From positions 1 to 8,998 of the forward strand of contig VHCC01000030.1 of NCBI GenBank assembly GCA_016882185.1: 8,998 nt of DNA, given 5' to 3'. The notes below the pieces were generated by a model. That model was not told where the DNA came from. It was given only the letters and a program-made list of their open reading frames with translations, and searched no databases. Origin of the DNA: Candidatus Pelagibacterales bacterium. Its GTDB lineage: Bacteria > Pseudomonadota > Alphaproteobacteria > Pelagibacterales > Pelagibacteraceae. The translations under genes were made by a program, and so were the position numbers. How positions within the stretch are numbered: the first letter of the stretch is position 1; every line of letters begins with the position of its first letter. Below, one piece after another: positions 1 through 6,022 of this stretch.

Positions 1-1131
1 AACTATCAAAAGAAGGGTGATTTAACAAAAGCCAGTGAGATTATGTATGGCAAAATTCCGGAATTAGAAAAAAAATTAAAAGAACAAGATAAAGCTGCTT
101 TAGGCCAATATAAGACGTTAAATAAAGAAGTAGGTGAGAATGAAATTGCAGCCGTTGTTTCTAAATGGACAGGAATTCAAATTGATAAATTATTAGAAGG
201 GGAAAGACAGAAAATATTGTCTATGGAGAAAGTAATTTCAACAAAAGTGATTGGTCAAAAAGAGGCAATTAATTCTGTCAGCAATGCGGTTAGAAGATCA
301 AAAGCTGGAATTCAAGATCCAAATAGACCCCTTGGTTCATTTTTATTTTTAGGACCCACAGGAGTTGGTAAAACCGAATTAAGTAAAGCTCTTGCGTCCT
401 TCTTATTTGATGATCAAAACGCAATGATAAGAATTGATATGTCAGAGTATATGGAAAAACATTCTGTAAGCAGATTAATTGGTGCCCCTCCAGGATACGT
501 TGGCTATGATCAAGGTGGAGCCTTAACAGAGGCTGTAAGACGAAGACCTTATCAAGTAATTTTATTTGATGAAGTTGAAAAGGCCCATCCTGATGTATTT
601 AATATTTTTCTTCAAATTTTAGATGATGGAAGATTAACAGATGGACAAGGTAGAGTTGTTGATTTTAAAAATACAATTATCATTTTAACATCCAATCTTG
701 GCTCAGAATTTATACAAGCTAATAAAAGTGAAAAATTAGATGAAAGAACGAAAGAAAAAGTATTGGAAGTTGTTAAGAAATCTTTTAGACCAGAATTTGT
801 AAACAGATTAGATGACATTGTTGTCTTTGATAGACTGCAAAAAGAAGAAATTAAAGAGATTGTCAAAATCCAAGTAAATAATTTAAAAAATATTTTAAAA
901 GATAAAAATCTAACATTTTCAATTACTGACAAAGCTTTAGAGTGGTTAGTAGATAAAGGTTTTGACCAAGAATACGGCGCAAGACCGTTAAAAAGAGCGA
1001 TTCAAAGATATATCCAAAATCCAATTGCAAATTTAATTTTAGATATGAAAGATAAAAAATTAGATGCGATTAAAATTGATGTAGATGATGATCAGTTAAT
1101 TTTAAATAATAAAATTTTTGCTATTAATTAA
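1..1131 (+). CDS. clpB: ClpB disaggregase, C-terminal part (5' end outside window)
   Basis: This is the C-terminal 376 residues of the ClpB/Hsp104 chaperone, a hexameric cytosolic AAA+ ATPase that threads aggregated proteins through its pore together with DnaK. The frame is open from base 1, so the ATG at 43 is internal: the codons before it read as the usual end of the coiled-coil middle domain (KGDL.KASE, then YGKIPELE). The second AAA+ module is complete. Walker A GPTGVGKT lies at 352-375, the pore loop GYVG at 493-504 (Tyr at 496), Walker B ILFDE at 559-573, the sensor-1 Asn at 694, the arginine finger in VNRLDD at 805, and the sensor-2 GARP at 976-987. The D2 small domain follows, and the protein ends at about the family's usual place. 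The ATP-binding features look intact. The gene ends convergently on the LpxR-like fragment, with overlapping stop codons and no visible terminator. Identification is secure. Confidence 0.97.
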   Translation, partial: NYQKKGDLTKASEIMYGKIPELEKKLKEQDKAALGQYKTLNKEVGENEIAAVVSKWTGIQIDKLLEGERQKILSMEKVISTKVIGQKEAINSVSNAVRRSKAGIQDPNRPLGSFLFLGPTGVGKTELSKALASFLFDDQNAMIRIDMSEYMEKHSVSRLIGAPPGYVGYDQGGALTEAVRRRPYQVILFDEVEKAHPDVFNIFLQILDDGRLTDGQGRVVDFKNTIIILTSNLGSEFIQANKSEKLDERTKEKVLEVVKKSFRPEFVNRLDDIVVFDRLQKEEIKEIVKIQVNNLKNILKDKNLTFSITDKALEWLVDKGFDQEYGARPLKRAIQRYIQNPIANLILDMKDKKLDAIKIDVDDDQLILNNKIFAIN

Positions 1132-1397
1132 AAATCCAAGCCTAACGTAAAAGATAAAATTTTTCCATGTAAACGGGCAATGGTAGGCAAACATTCATTT
1201 TTTATATTTTCTTTAAAATCATGCGTAACATCCGATAAAATAACTCCACTTGTGTAATTAGAGTCCTTATTATTAAAATAGTCATTTTCAATTCTAAAAT
1301 TATAATTTCTAAAATTAACTTCTTCATCAGCTTTACAATTTGCAAATGCAGGTGACGTAACTAAAAGAATAAATAGCAGAAGTATTGATTGTCGCAT
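1128..1397 (-). pseudogene. Truncated LpxR-like (DUF2219) outer-membrane lipid A deacylase remnant
   Basis: This 89-codon ORF starts with a clear signal peptide (MRQS, a Leu/Ile/Phe core, then SPAFA with likely cleavage after Ala19). The mature part has the opening pattern of LpxR/DUF2219 proteins: IENDYF (Glu37-Asn38-Asp39), then YTSGV (Tyr48-Val52). LpxR is an outer-membrane beta-barrel that removes the 3'-acyloxyacyl chain of lipid A and is normally about 300 residues. The conserved Asn-Asp pair is kept, but the ORF ends where the second strand would lead on to the rest of the barrel, so the catalytic His and most strands are missing. The stop (TAA complementary to 1128-1130) overlaps the clpB stop in one TTAA, so the lost part probably disappeared through a deletion ending at clpB. 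No Shine-Dalgarno is seen. It could instead be a small expressed secreted peptide. The family call is by pattern recognition. Confidence 0.6.
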
Positions 1398-1495
1398 CTA
1401 GAATTAAAATTTTTTTAAAAATATTTAATATATTTTTCACAGTTAAGACATAAATTCTTCATGAAATTATTACAATTGTTCTATACTTAAAGAGC
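1398..1495. promoter_or_regulatory. Divergent intergenic region between the LpxR-like remnant and the 55-aa gene
   Basis: These 98 bases separate two divergent starts (1397 on -, 1496 on +). The half near the remnant is almost pure A/T. An 8-base palindrome TTCATGAA lies at 1458-1465, roughly central, and could be half of an operator. TACAAT at 1471-1476 and TATACT at 1482-1487 resemble sigma-70 -10 boxes for the + strand. No convincing -35 box is visible on either strand. Promoter activity is inferred only from position. Confidence 0.4.
1482..1487 (+). promoter_or_regulatory. Candidate -10 box (TATACT) just upstream of the 55-aa gene
   Basis: TATACT matches the TATAAT consensus at five of six positions and begins 14 bases before the ATG at 1496. 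Transcription would then start about 0-3 bases before the start codon, giving a nearly leaderless mRNA, which fits the absence of a properly spaced Shine-Dalgarno. The -35 region (around 1458-1463, TTCATG) is poor. TACAAT at 1471-1476 is an alternative -10. In such A/T-rich DNA chance matches are common. Confidence 0.3.
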
Positions 1496-1663
1496 ATGAA
1501 AACAAAAACAACAAAACTAATTAACGGCGGTAGAAGTTTTGCGAATTTATCAATATCTTCTCAAACAGCAGAAGGTATCGCAACTATCGTAGGTACAGTA
1601 GCTTTAGTAGCTGCAATACTAAGTCTTCCAGCTGCAATATTTTTACTTACATACGGTTTCTAA
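1496..1663 (+). CDS. Small single-pass membrane protein, 55 aa, unknown function
   Basis: I do not recognise this peptide. It begins MKTKTTKLINGGRS, a basic N-terminus of about 13 residues with a Gly-Gly at 11-12. A polar Ser/Gln/Thr stretch follows (about 14-26), then one long hydrophobic helix from about Gly27 to Leu51, rich in Ala, Val, Ile and small-xxx-small spacings, ending TYGF. It is probably an inner-membrane peptide with a short cytoplasmic N-terminus. Evidence for a real gene: an ATG with a -10-like box at leaderless distance, composition typical of a membrane protein, and frequent GCA/GCT/GTA/GGT codons that lift it above the surrounding A/T-rich DNA. It stands alone on the + strand, followed 164 bases later by the CBS-DUF294 gene, with inverted repeats over and after its stop. 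The basic leader plus GG could suggest an exported double-glycine peptide, but 12 residues is short for such a leader. Function is unassigned. Confidence 0.6.
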   Translation: MKTKTTKLINGGRSFANLSISSQTAEGIATIVGTVALVAAILSLPAAIFLLTYGF

Positions 1664-1682
1664 ATAATGATACCGTAAACCG
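1652..1682 (+). other. Inverted repeats over the stop codon of the 55-aa gene
   Basis: TACGGT (1652-1657) is the exact reverse complement of ACCGTA (1672-1677), and CGGTTT (1654-1659) of AAACCG (1677-1682). Either can form a 6-bp stem spanning the TAA at 1661-1663, but not both at once. No T-run follows, so it is not a classic intrinsic terminator. It might stabilise or process the 3' end of the small mRNA. A role is inferred; the pairing is seen directly. Confidence 0.35.
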
Positions 1683-1692
1683 AAGACGAATT

Positions 1693-1739
1693 GGCGTTCT
1701 TAAATAAAAATAAAGCTTTTATTTAAGCTTTAGAACGTC
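1693..1739 (+). other. Bistable inverted-repeat element (two alternative hairpins)
   Basis: An outer stem pairs GGCGTTC(T) at 1693-1700 with (A)GAACGTC at 1732-1739 (one G-T pair). Inside it two exclusive folds are possible. Fold A pairs TAAATAAAA (1701-1709) with TTTTATTTA (1717-1725), leaving a 7-base loop and a 6-base bulge on the right. Fold B pairs TAAAGCTT (1711-1718) with AAGCTTTA (1725-1732) around a 6-base loop, leaving an 11-base bulge on the left and shortening the outer stem to 7 bp. No poly-T tail follows on the + strand. It could be a 3'-UTR structure of the 55-aa gene, a small RNA, a regulatory leader if the CBS gene is read through from upstream, or a DNA-level operator. I match it to no known RNA family. 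Confidence 0.45.
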
Positions 1740-1811
1740 AGTTTCTTTCAAGAACATCTAATTATTCATTAATTATTAAGTAAGTTATTTTTTTTAATTA
1801 CAAAAATCATT

Positions 1812-1817
1812 TATACT
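1812..1817 (+). promoter_or_regulatory. Candidate -10 box (TATACT) for the CBS-DUF294/exonuclease/selO operon
   Basis: TATACT begins 16 bases before the ATG at 1828, so a transcript from it would have a leader of only about 2-5 bases. No Shine-Dalgarno is present in the bases between (CCAGCGCAGA). The area 17 bases upstream is a T-rich run without a good TTGACA. It is the same hexamer, at nearly the same distance, as before the 55-aa gene. Confidence 0.35.
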
Positions 1818-1827
1818 CCAGCGCAGA

Positions 1828-3294
1828 ATGGCAGATCGATCTAACAGCGTTGAATTATTTATAAAAAAGATCTCTGACTATATGTCAGATGACTATCTTT
1901 ATGTTGATATTAGTACTTCCATAGGTGAAGCAGTTCAAAACTTACAAAAACAAAAAAAATCAGTCATCTTAATTAAAGAAAAAAATAAACTTTCTGGAAT
2001 TATCACAGAACAAGATATCGTAAGAAAAGTAACTTTTATTTCTGACCAAGATAAAAAAGTTTCAGAAATTATGACAACCCCAGTTATTTTTGTTTATGAG
2101 GATGATCTTTTATTTCATGCCGTAGGCAAAATGAGAAAAAGTAATCTTCGTCATTTACCAGTGATCGATTTAAAATCAAAAGTAGTTGGAGTCATCCATG
2201 CCAATAAAGCTCTTTATGCTGAGCTTGGCAAAGCTACTGAGCAAATAGATCAAATGACCTTTGATGAATATGACCCATCAGCACTTGTTAAAATTAAACA
2301 GCACCAAATAAAAATTGTTGAAAGATTATTGGCAGAGAATACCTCTGCTTTAGATATCACATATTTATTAAGTTTTTTAAATAATGTCATTTTTAGAAGA
2401 TCTATTCGAATTGCGGAGCAAAGAGTAAATAAAAAAAATATTATAAAAAATATTCCAGATTATACAGTTTTAGTGATGGGATCGGGCGGAAGGATGGAAA
2501 GTTTTTTGTATCCCGATCAAGATAACGGAATTATTTATGAACTGCCCGATAAAGAAGATCCAAAAAAAGTAGATTTATATTTTGAAGAACTTGCAAAAGA
2601 TTTTACAAAATTTTTAGATGATGCTGGGATACCTTTTTGCAAAGGTAATTTAATGGCAACAAATCCGATGTGGAGAAAGAGTTTGCCCGAATGGAAAAAT
2701 CAAGTTCAAAGTTGGGTTGAGACCTTGAGCGAACAGAATTTAATTTATGTTGATATGCTTTATGATTTTAGGTCTGTATATGGTAATCCAGAATTGGCTA
2801 ATGAACTTAGAGATTTTATATTTGATAAGTTAATCAATAAAAAAATATTAAAATATTTATTTAAAAATGAAGAAAGTCGACAAGCAGGATTAACTTTTTT
2901 TGGCAATTTCATTTTGGAGAAAAAAGACCCAGAAAATATAGGCTTACTAAATCTAAAAGGAGCAGGAACTTTACCGTTAGTTGAGGCAGTTAGAATTTAT
3001 TCCATAAAAAATCGAGTGAACAAATCTAATACACTTGCAAGAATAGAAGAGTTAAATAATTTAAAGGTTTTTGATGATCATGAGAAAGATTTTATAATTA
3101 GCGCTCATCGTTTTTTAACTTATTTGTTGCTGAAAAATCAAATTGCCGCAGTCAAATCTGGTAAATCTATAAAAAATTTTATTAATCCAAAGTTGTTATT
3201 AGATAGAGAAAAGGGACTACTCAAAGTTTATTTAAAAAAAATTAATGAATTAAAAACTAGAGCAAGGGTGGAGATTAGTGAAGAATATTTTTAA
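1828..3294 (+). CDS. CBS-pair / DUF294 putative nucleotidyltransferase
   Basis: This 488-residue cytosolic protein has two N-terminal CBS motifs (about residues 15-72 and 78-133), which in this family form a Bateman module that binds adenine nucleotides. A DUF294 nucleotidyltransferase domain related to GlnD follows. Its signature G218-S-G-G-R-M-E at 218-224, with Asp230 and Asp232 as likely metal ligands, matches the GSxGRxE...DxD pattern of Pol-beta-type transferases. Residues from about 330 to 475 fit the helical DUF294_C domain. Many relatives are about 600 residues because of an N-terminal cyclic-nucleotide-binding domain; that domain is absent here and the CBS pair starts almost at residue 15. 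The start follows a TATACT box with no Shine-Dalgarno. Its last 17 bases overlap the exonuclease gene, implying coupled translation. The DUF294/DEDDh pair recurs in Proteobacteria, often near acetate symporter genes. The substrate is unknown. Confidence 0.88.
   Translation: MADRSNSVELFIKKISDYMSDDYLYVDISTSIGEAVQNLQKQKKSVILIKEKNKLSGIITEQDIVRKVTFISDQDKKVSEIMTTPVIFVYEDDLLFHAVGKMRKSNLRHLPVIDLKSKVVGVIHANKALYAELGKATEQIDQMTFDEYDPSALVKIKQHQIKIVERLLAENTSALDITYLLSFLNNVIFRRSIRIAEQRVNKKNIIKNIPDYTVLVMGSGGRMESFLYPDQDNGIIYELPDKEDPKKVDLYFEELAKDFTKFLDDAGIPFCKGNLMATNPMWRKSLPEWKNQVQSWVETLSEQNLIYVDMLYDFRSVYGNPELANELRDFIFDKLINKKILKYLFKNEESRQAGLTFFGNFILEKKDPENIGLLNLKGAGTLPLVEAVRIYSIKNRVNKSNTLARIEELNNLKVFDDHEKDFIISAHRFLTYLLLKNQIAAVKSGKSIKNFINPKLLLDREKGLLKVYLKKINELKTRARVEISEEYF
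3264..3273 (+). promoter_or_regulatory. Shine-Dalgarno inside the CBS-DUF294 3' end, deciding the GTG start at 3278
   Basis: The purine-rich AAGGGTGGAG ends four bases before GTG at 3278. It is the clearest ribosome-binding site in the window and supports a GTG start for the exonuclease. The next in-frame Met comes only after the catalytic motifs. Confidence 0.55.
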
Positions 3295-3973
3295 AAGAAT
3301 AAGATCTTATCTTGAGAGTAGAAAAGCTATACGCGAATTACCTTTAGCTGCTGCTACTTTTACAATTTTAGACACAGAAACAACTGGCCTAAACGTTGAT
3401 GAAGGACATAAAATTTTATCCATTGGTGCCGTTAAGATAAAAAATGATCTCATTATCAACAACGAGATTTTAGATGAGTTTGTAAATCCAGAAAGAGATA
3501 TCCCTTTTGCTTCAAGAAATATTCATTACATCACAGAGGATAAAGTTAAAAACAAACCCAATATTTTTCAAATAGAAAAAAAAATTAATGATTTTATCGG
3601 CAATACTATTCTAGTGGGTCATAATGTTGATTTTGACATTAGTTTTATAAAAAAAAATGCACCAAAGACTTCTCTTGCAAGTACAGTAAAAAAAATAACA
3701 ACTATTGATACAATTTTACTTGCTGCAGGACTATATCCAAGTCTTGAAAGTTATGAATTATCTTTTCTTTGTGATCAATTTAGAATTAAAACTTTTGATC
3801 AAATTAGACATTCAGCATTAGGGGACTCAATTATTACTGCTAGATTGTTTTTATTCTTATTAGATACTGCAAAAAAAAGAAATAATATTCAAAACATTGG
3901 TGGTTTAATGAATTTATGCAAGCAAGGAAGACAAATTCATTTCTTGATGAAAGATTTTAATAAAATTCATTAA
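3278..3973 (+). CDS. DEDDh 3'-5' exonuclease (DnaQ/epsilon-like)
   Basis: A 231-residue single-domain nuclease of the DnaQ superfamily, removing nucleotides from 3' ends by two-metal-ion catalysis. All motifs are present: ExoI LDTETTG (Asp32, Glu34), ExoII GHNVDFD (His115 to Asp120), and ExoIII with His178 and Asp183 in HSALGD, the DEDDh spacing. A basic amphipathic N-terminal segment of about 20 residues (KRIRSYLESRKAIREL) precedes the fold, and a short C-terminal tail follows. It starts with GTG within the end of the CBS-DUF294 gene, using the Shine-Dalgarno there, and stops one base before selO. It is not the polymerase III epsilon subunit by context: it pairs with CBS-DUF294, as in other Proteobacteria. 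It is therefore more likely a housekeeping or regulatory nuclease acting on RNA, DNA or a small nucleotide; the substrate cannot be told from sequence. Confidence 0.9.
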   Translation: MKNIFKRIRSYLESRKAIRELPLAAATFTILDTETTGLNVDEGHKILSIGAVKIKNDLIINNEILDEFVNPERDIPFASRNIHYITEDKVKNKPNIFQIEKKINDFIGNTILVGHNVDFDISFIKKNAPKTSLASTVKKITTIDTILLAAGLYPSLESYELSFLCDQFRIKTFDQIRHSALGDSIITARLFLFLLDTAKKRNNIQNIGGLMNLCKQGRQIHFLMKDFNKIH

Positions 3974-3974
3974 T

Positions 3975-5408
3975 ATGAAAATTAATTTTAAATTTGATAA
4001 TAGCTATACACAATTAACAAGCATGATGATGGCAAAGGTCATGCCAGCAAAAGTTAAATTACCTAAATTAGTTTTATTAAATTATGATCTTGCAGAAAAA
4101 TTAGGTTTAAATTTTTCTTCATTAGATGAAAAACAAGTAGCCGAATTATTTACAGGTAACACTTTGCCAGAAGGCGCAAATCCTATTGCCCAAGCTTATG
4201 CCGGGCACCAGTTTGGTCATTTAACTATTTTGGGCGATGGACGAGCAATTGTTTTAGGTGAACATATTACTCCAACTAATCAACGATATGACATTCAATT
4301 TAAAGGTTCAGGCAGAACTCCTTATTCAAGAGGTGGAGATGGCAAAGCAGCCCTTGGCCCAATGTTGCGTGAATATATTATTAGTGAGGCGATGTATCAT
4401 TTAAATATCAGAACAACCCGAAGTCTTGCTGTTACAACCACTGGTGAAAATGTAATGAGAGAAACAGTATTACCGGGTGCAATTTTAACAAGAGTTGCAG
4501 AGAGTCACATTCGCGTTGGCACTTTTGAATATGTCGCAATAAAACGAGATATTCAGACATTAAAAAAACTTTTACAGTATTCTATAGACCGTCATTATCC
4601 TGAAATAAAAGATTTGGATAAACAGGCTCCAGAATTTTTAAAATTAGTAATGGAAAGACAAATAGATTTAATTACGGATTGGATGCGAGTAGGTTTTATT
4701 CACGGCGTTATGAATACGGATAATATGTCAATTTCTGGAGAAAGCATTGATTTTGGACCGTGTGCATTTATGGACTATTATAATCCTAAGACCGTTTTTA
4801 GTTCTATCGATCATCATGGTCGATATGCATTTGGTAATCAGCCCTCTATTGCACAATGGAATTTAGCTAGACTTGCTGATGCCCTGCTTCCGCTTCTTGA
4901 TGAAGATCAGAATAAAGCAATAGAAGTTGGTGAAGAAATTATTCACTCTTTTAAAGAAAAATATGAAATAAAATTTCATAAAATGATGAAGAAAAAATTA
5001 GGGTTAATTACAGATGAGGTTGATGATGTAATTTTAATACAAGAATTATTAGATACTATGGAAAAAAATAAATTAGATTACACAAATACCTTTAGAGATT
5101 TAATGAATGATAAAGTTAACAATGAAACTTTAAAAATTTTTAAAGATAAATGGAAAATAAGAATTGATAAACAAAATAGAAGTCATGAGGAAGTTTTAAC
5201 TTTGATGAGAAATAACAATCCTGTTGTTATTCCAAGAAATCATAAGGTAGAGGAAAGTTTAAAAGAGGCACATAAAGGAAATTTAGTGTCTTTTAATAAT
5301 CTTCTAAACGCTCTCAAGGATCCATACACCGAGAGAAATAACTTAGCATTATATCAGCAACCTGCTCCTGAAACAGATAAGAAATATAAAACTTTTTGCG
5401 GAACTTAA
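3975..5408 (+). CDS. selO: SelO (YdiU) protein adenylyltransferase, pseudokinase fold
   Basis: The 477-residue protein matches SelO along its full length. SelO enzymes bind ATP in a flipped orientation and transfer AMP to Ser/Thr/Tyr of target proteins, with a role in redox stress. Visible landmarks: AYAGHQFGHLTILGDGRA in the N-lobe, the nucleotide-binding stretch K110-GSGRTPYSRGGDG, the Glu of LREY (133), the catalytic loop M246-NTDN (Asp249, Asn250), the metal-binding D259-FGP, then the YAFGNQP and WNLARLA motifs. It ends TFCGT with Cys475, the position of the redox-active Cys (or Sec in animals) near the C-terminus. Cys263 follows DFGP directly and could be its disulfide partner; the region GRY-proximal to it, where E. 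coli has a Cys, has none here. The start ATG is one base after the exonuclease TAA (TAATATG) with no Shine-Dalgarno, pointing to translational coupling. The end is convergent with tesA. Confidence 0.95.
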   Translation: MKINFKFDNSYTQLTSMMMAKVMPAKVKLPKLVLLNYDLAEKLGLNFSSLDEKQVAELFTGNTLPEGANPIAQAYAGHQFGHLTILGDGRAIVLGEHITPTNQRYDIQFKGSGRTPYSRGGDGKAALGPMLREYIISEAMYHLNIRTTRSLAVTTTGENVMRETVLPGAILTRVAESHIRVGTFEYVAIKRDIQTLKKLLQYSIDRHYPEIKDLDKQAPEFLKLVMERQIDLITDWMRVGFIHGVMNTDNMSISGESIDFGPCAFMDYYNPKTVFSSIDHHGRYAFGNQPSIAQWNLARLADALLPLLDEDQNKAIEVGEEIIHSFKEKYEIKFHKMMKKKLGLITDEVDDVILIQELLDTMEKNKLDYTNTFRDLMNDKVNNETLKIFKDKWKIRIDKQNRSHEEVLTLMRNNNPVVIPRNHKVEESLKEAHKGNLVSFNNLLNALKDPYTERNNLALYQQPAPETDKKYKTFCGT

Positions 5409-5410
5409 AT

Positions 5411-6022
5411 TTATTTTTTTAATTGCTTTACTACGTAAGGTGTAAGATTTTTAGCCATTACCTTAACCCCCTCTCGATTTGGGTGTTTGCCATCCCCCAG
5501 GTTTAATTTTGGATTCAATGCAATATCTTGAAGCAAAAAAGGCATTAGAATTAAATTATGTTCTTTTGCTAAAGAGGGATAAATATTATCAAATTTTTCT
5601 TTATAATTTTTTCCATAACTTTCTGGCGAGATAAAACCTGCAAGGATGATAGGTATATTTTTAGCTTTAACTTTTAAGATGATCTGATTTAGATTTCCTT
5701 TAACTTCATCAGGGTCAATTCCGCGTAACATATCATTGGCACCTAGTCCTAGAATTATAAGATTAGCTTTTTCCTCTAATGTCCAGTTAATACGATTAAG
5801 TCCACCTTTAGTAGTATCTCCGCTAACACTTGCATTTATAATTTCACTTTCAATATTTAAATTTTTTAACTCAGATTTTAGCGCCTCTGATAAATGATCA
5901 GGCTTAGTTAGCCCATAACCTGCCATTAAACTATCTCCAAATAGTATAATTCGCGTTCTTGCAAAAGCCTCAGATTTAAATATGAAGATGAGATAAAAAA
6001 TTATAATAAAAATTTTTTTCAT
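5411..6022 (-). CDS. tesA: TesA-type SGNH hydrolase (lysophospholipase L1 / arylesterase), secreted
   Basis: This 203-residue periplasmic esterase of the SGNH family hydrolyses acyl esters or thioesters (lysophospholipids, acyl-CoA in E. coli TesA, aryl esters in alphaproteobacterial relatives). A signal peptide, MKK plus a long Ile/Phe core, ends SEAFA with cleavage likely after Ala21. Block I GDSLMAGYG contains the nucleophile Ser31, Ser10 of the mature protein, the same mature number as E. coli TesA. Block II Gly68 (SVSGDTT), block III Asn96 (GANDMLRG) and block V Asp177/His180 (DGKHPN) complete the catalytic and oxyanion set. Length is normal for the family. The ATG complements 6020-6022 and shares two bases with the ybbA ATG on the other strand; no other start would keep the signal peptide. 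No Shine-Dalgarno or clear promoter is visible, so any promoter lies inside ybbA. It stops two bases from the selO stop. Confidence 0.94.
   Translation of the reverse strand: MKKIFIIIFYLIFIFKSEAFARTRIILFGDSLMAGYGLTKPDHLSEALKSELKNLNIESEIINASVSGDTTKGGLNRINWTLEEKANLIILGLGANDMLRGIDPDEVKGNLNQIILKVKAKNIPIILAGFISPESYGKNYKEKFDNIYPSLAKEHNLILMPFLLQDIALNPKLNLGDGKHPNREGVKVMAKNLTPYVVKQLKK
6002..6007 (+). promoter_or_regulatory. Candidate -10 box (TATAAT) for ybbA, inside the tesA signal-peptide codons
   Basis: A perfect TATAAT begins 19 bases before the ybbA ATG and predicts a leader of about 7-8 bases without a Shine-Dalgarno. The -35 position (about 5979-5984) is not recognisable. It lies in codons for the A/T-rich signal peptide of tesA, where such a match can arise by chance. 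Confidence 0.3.

Noticed and set aside
43..45. ATG at 43 as the start of the first gene
   Set aside because: The frame is open back to base 1 and the earlier codons match the end of the ClpB middle domain, so this Met is internal.
612..932. 106-codon ORF on the - strand within clpB
   Set aside because: It is antisense to the conserved second AAA+ module of clpB, rich in Ser/Leu/Phe as expected from the complement of A/T-rich coding DNA, with no recognisable motif or start signals.
1702..1732. Intrinsic terminator reading on the - strand (AAGCTT-containing stem followed by TTTTTATTT)
   Set aside because: The stem has only two G-C pairs, and no - strand gene lies upstream of it that would need terminating; the adjacent CBS-DUF294 gene is on the + strand.
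1720..1758. 12-codon ORF on the - strand starting at the complement of 1756-1758
   Set aside because: Too short, no supporting start signal, and it overlaps the inverted-repeat element whose structure explains the sequence better.
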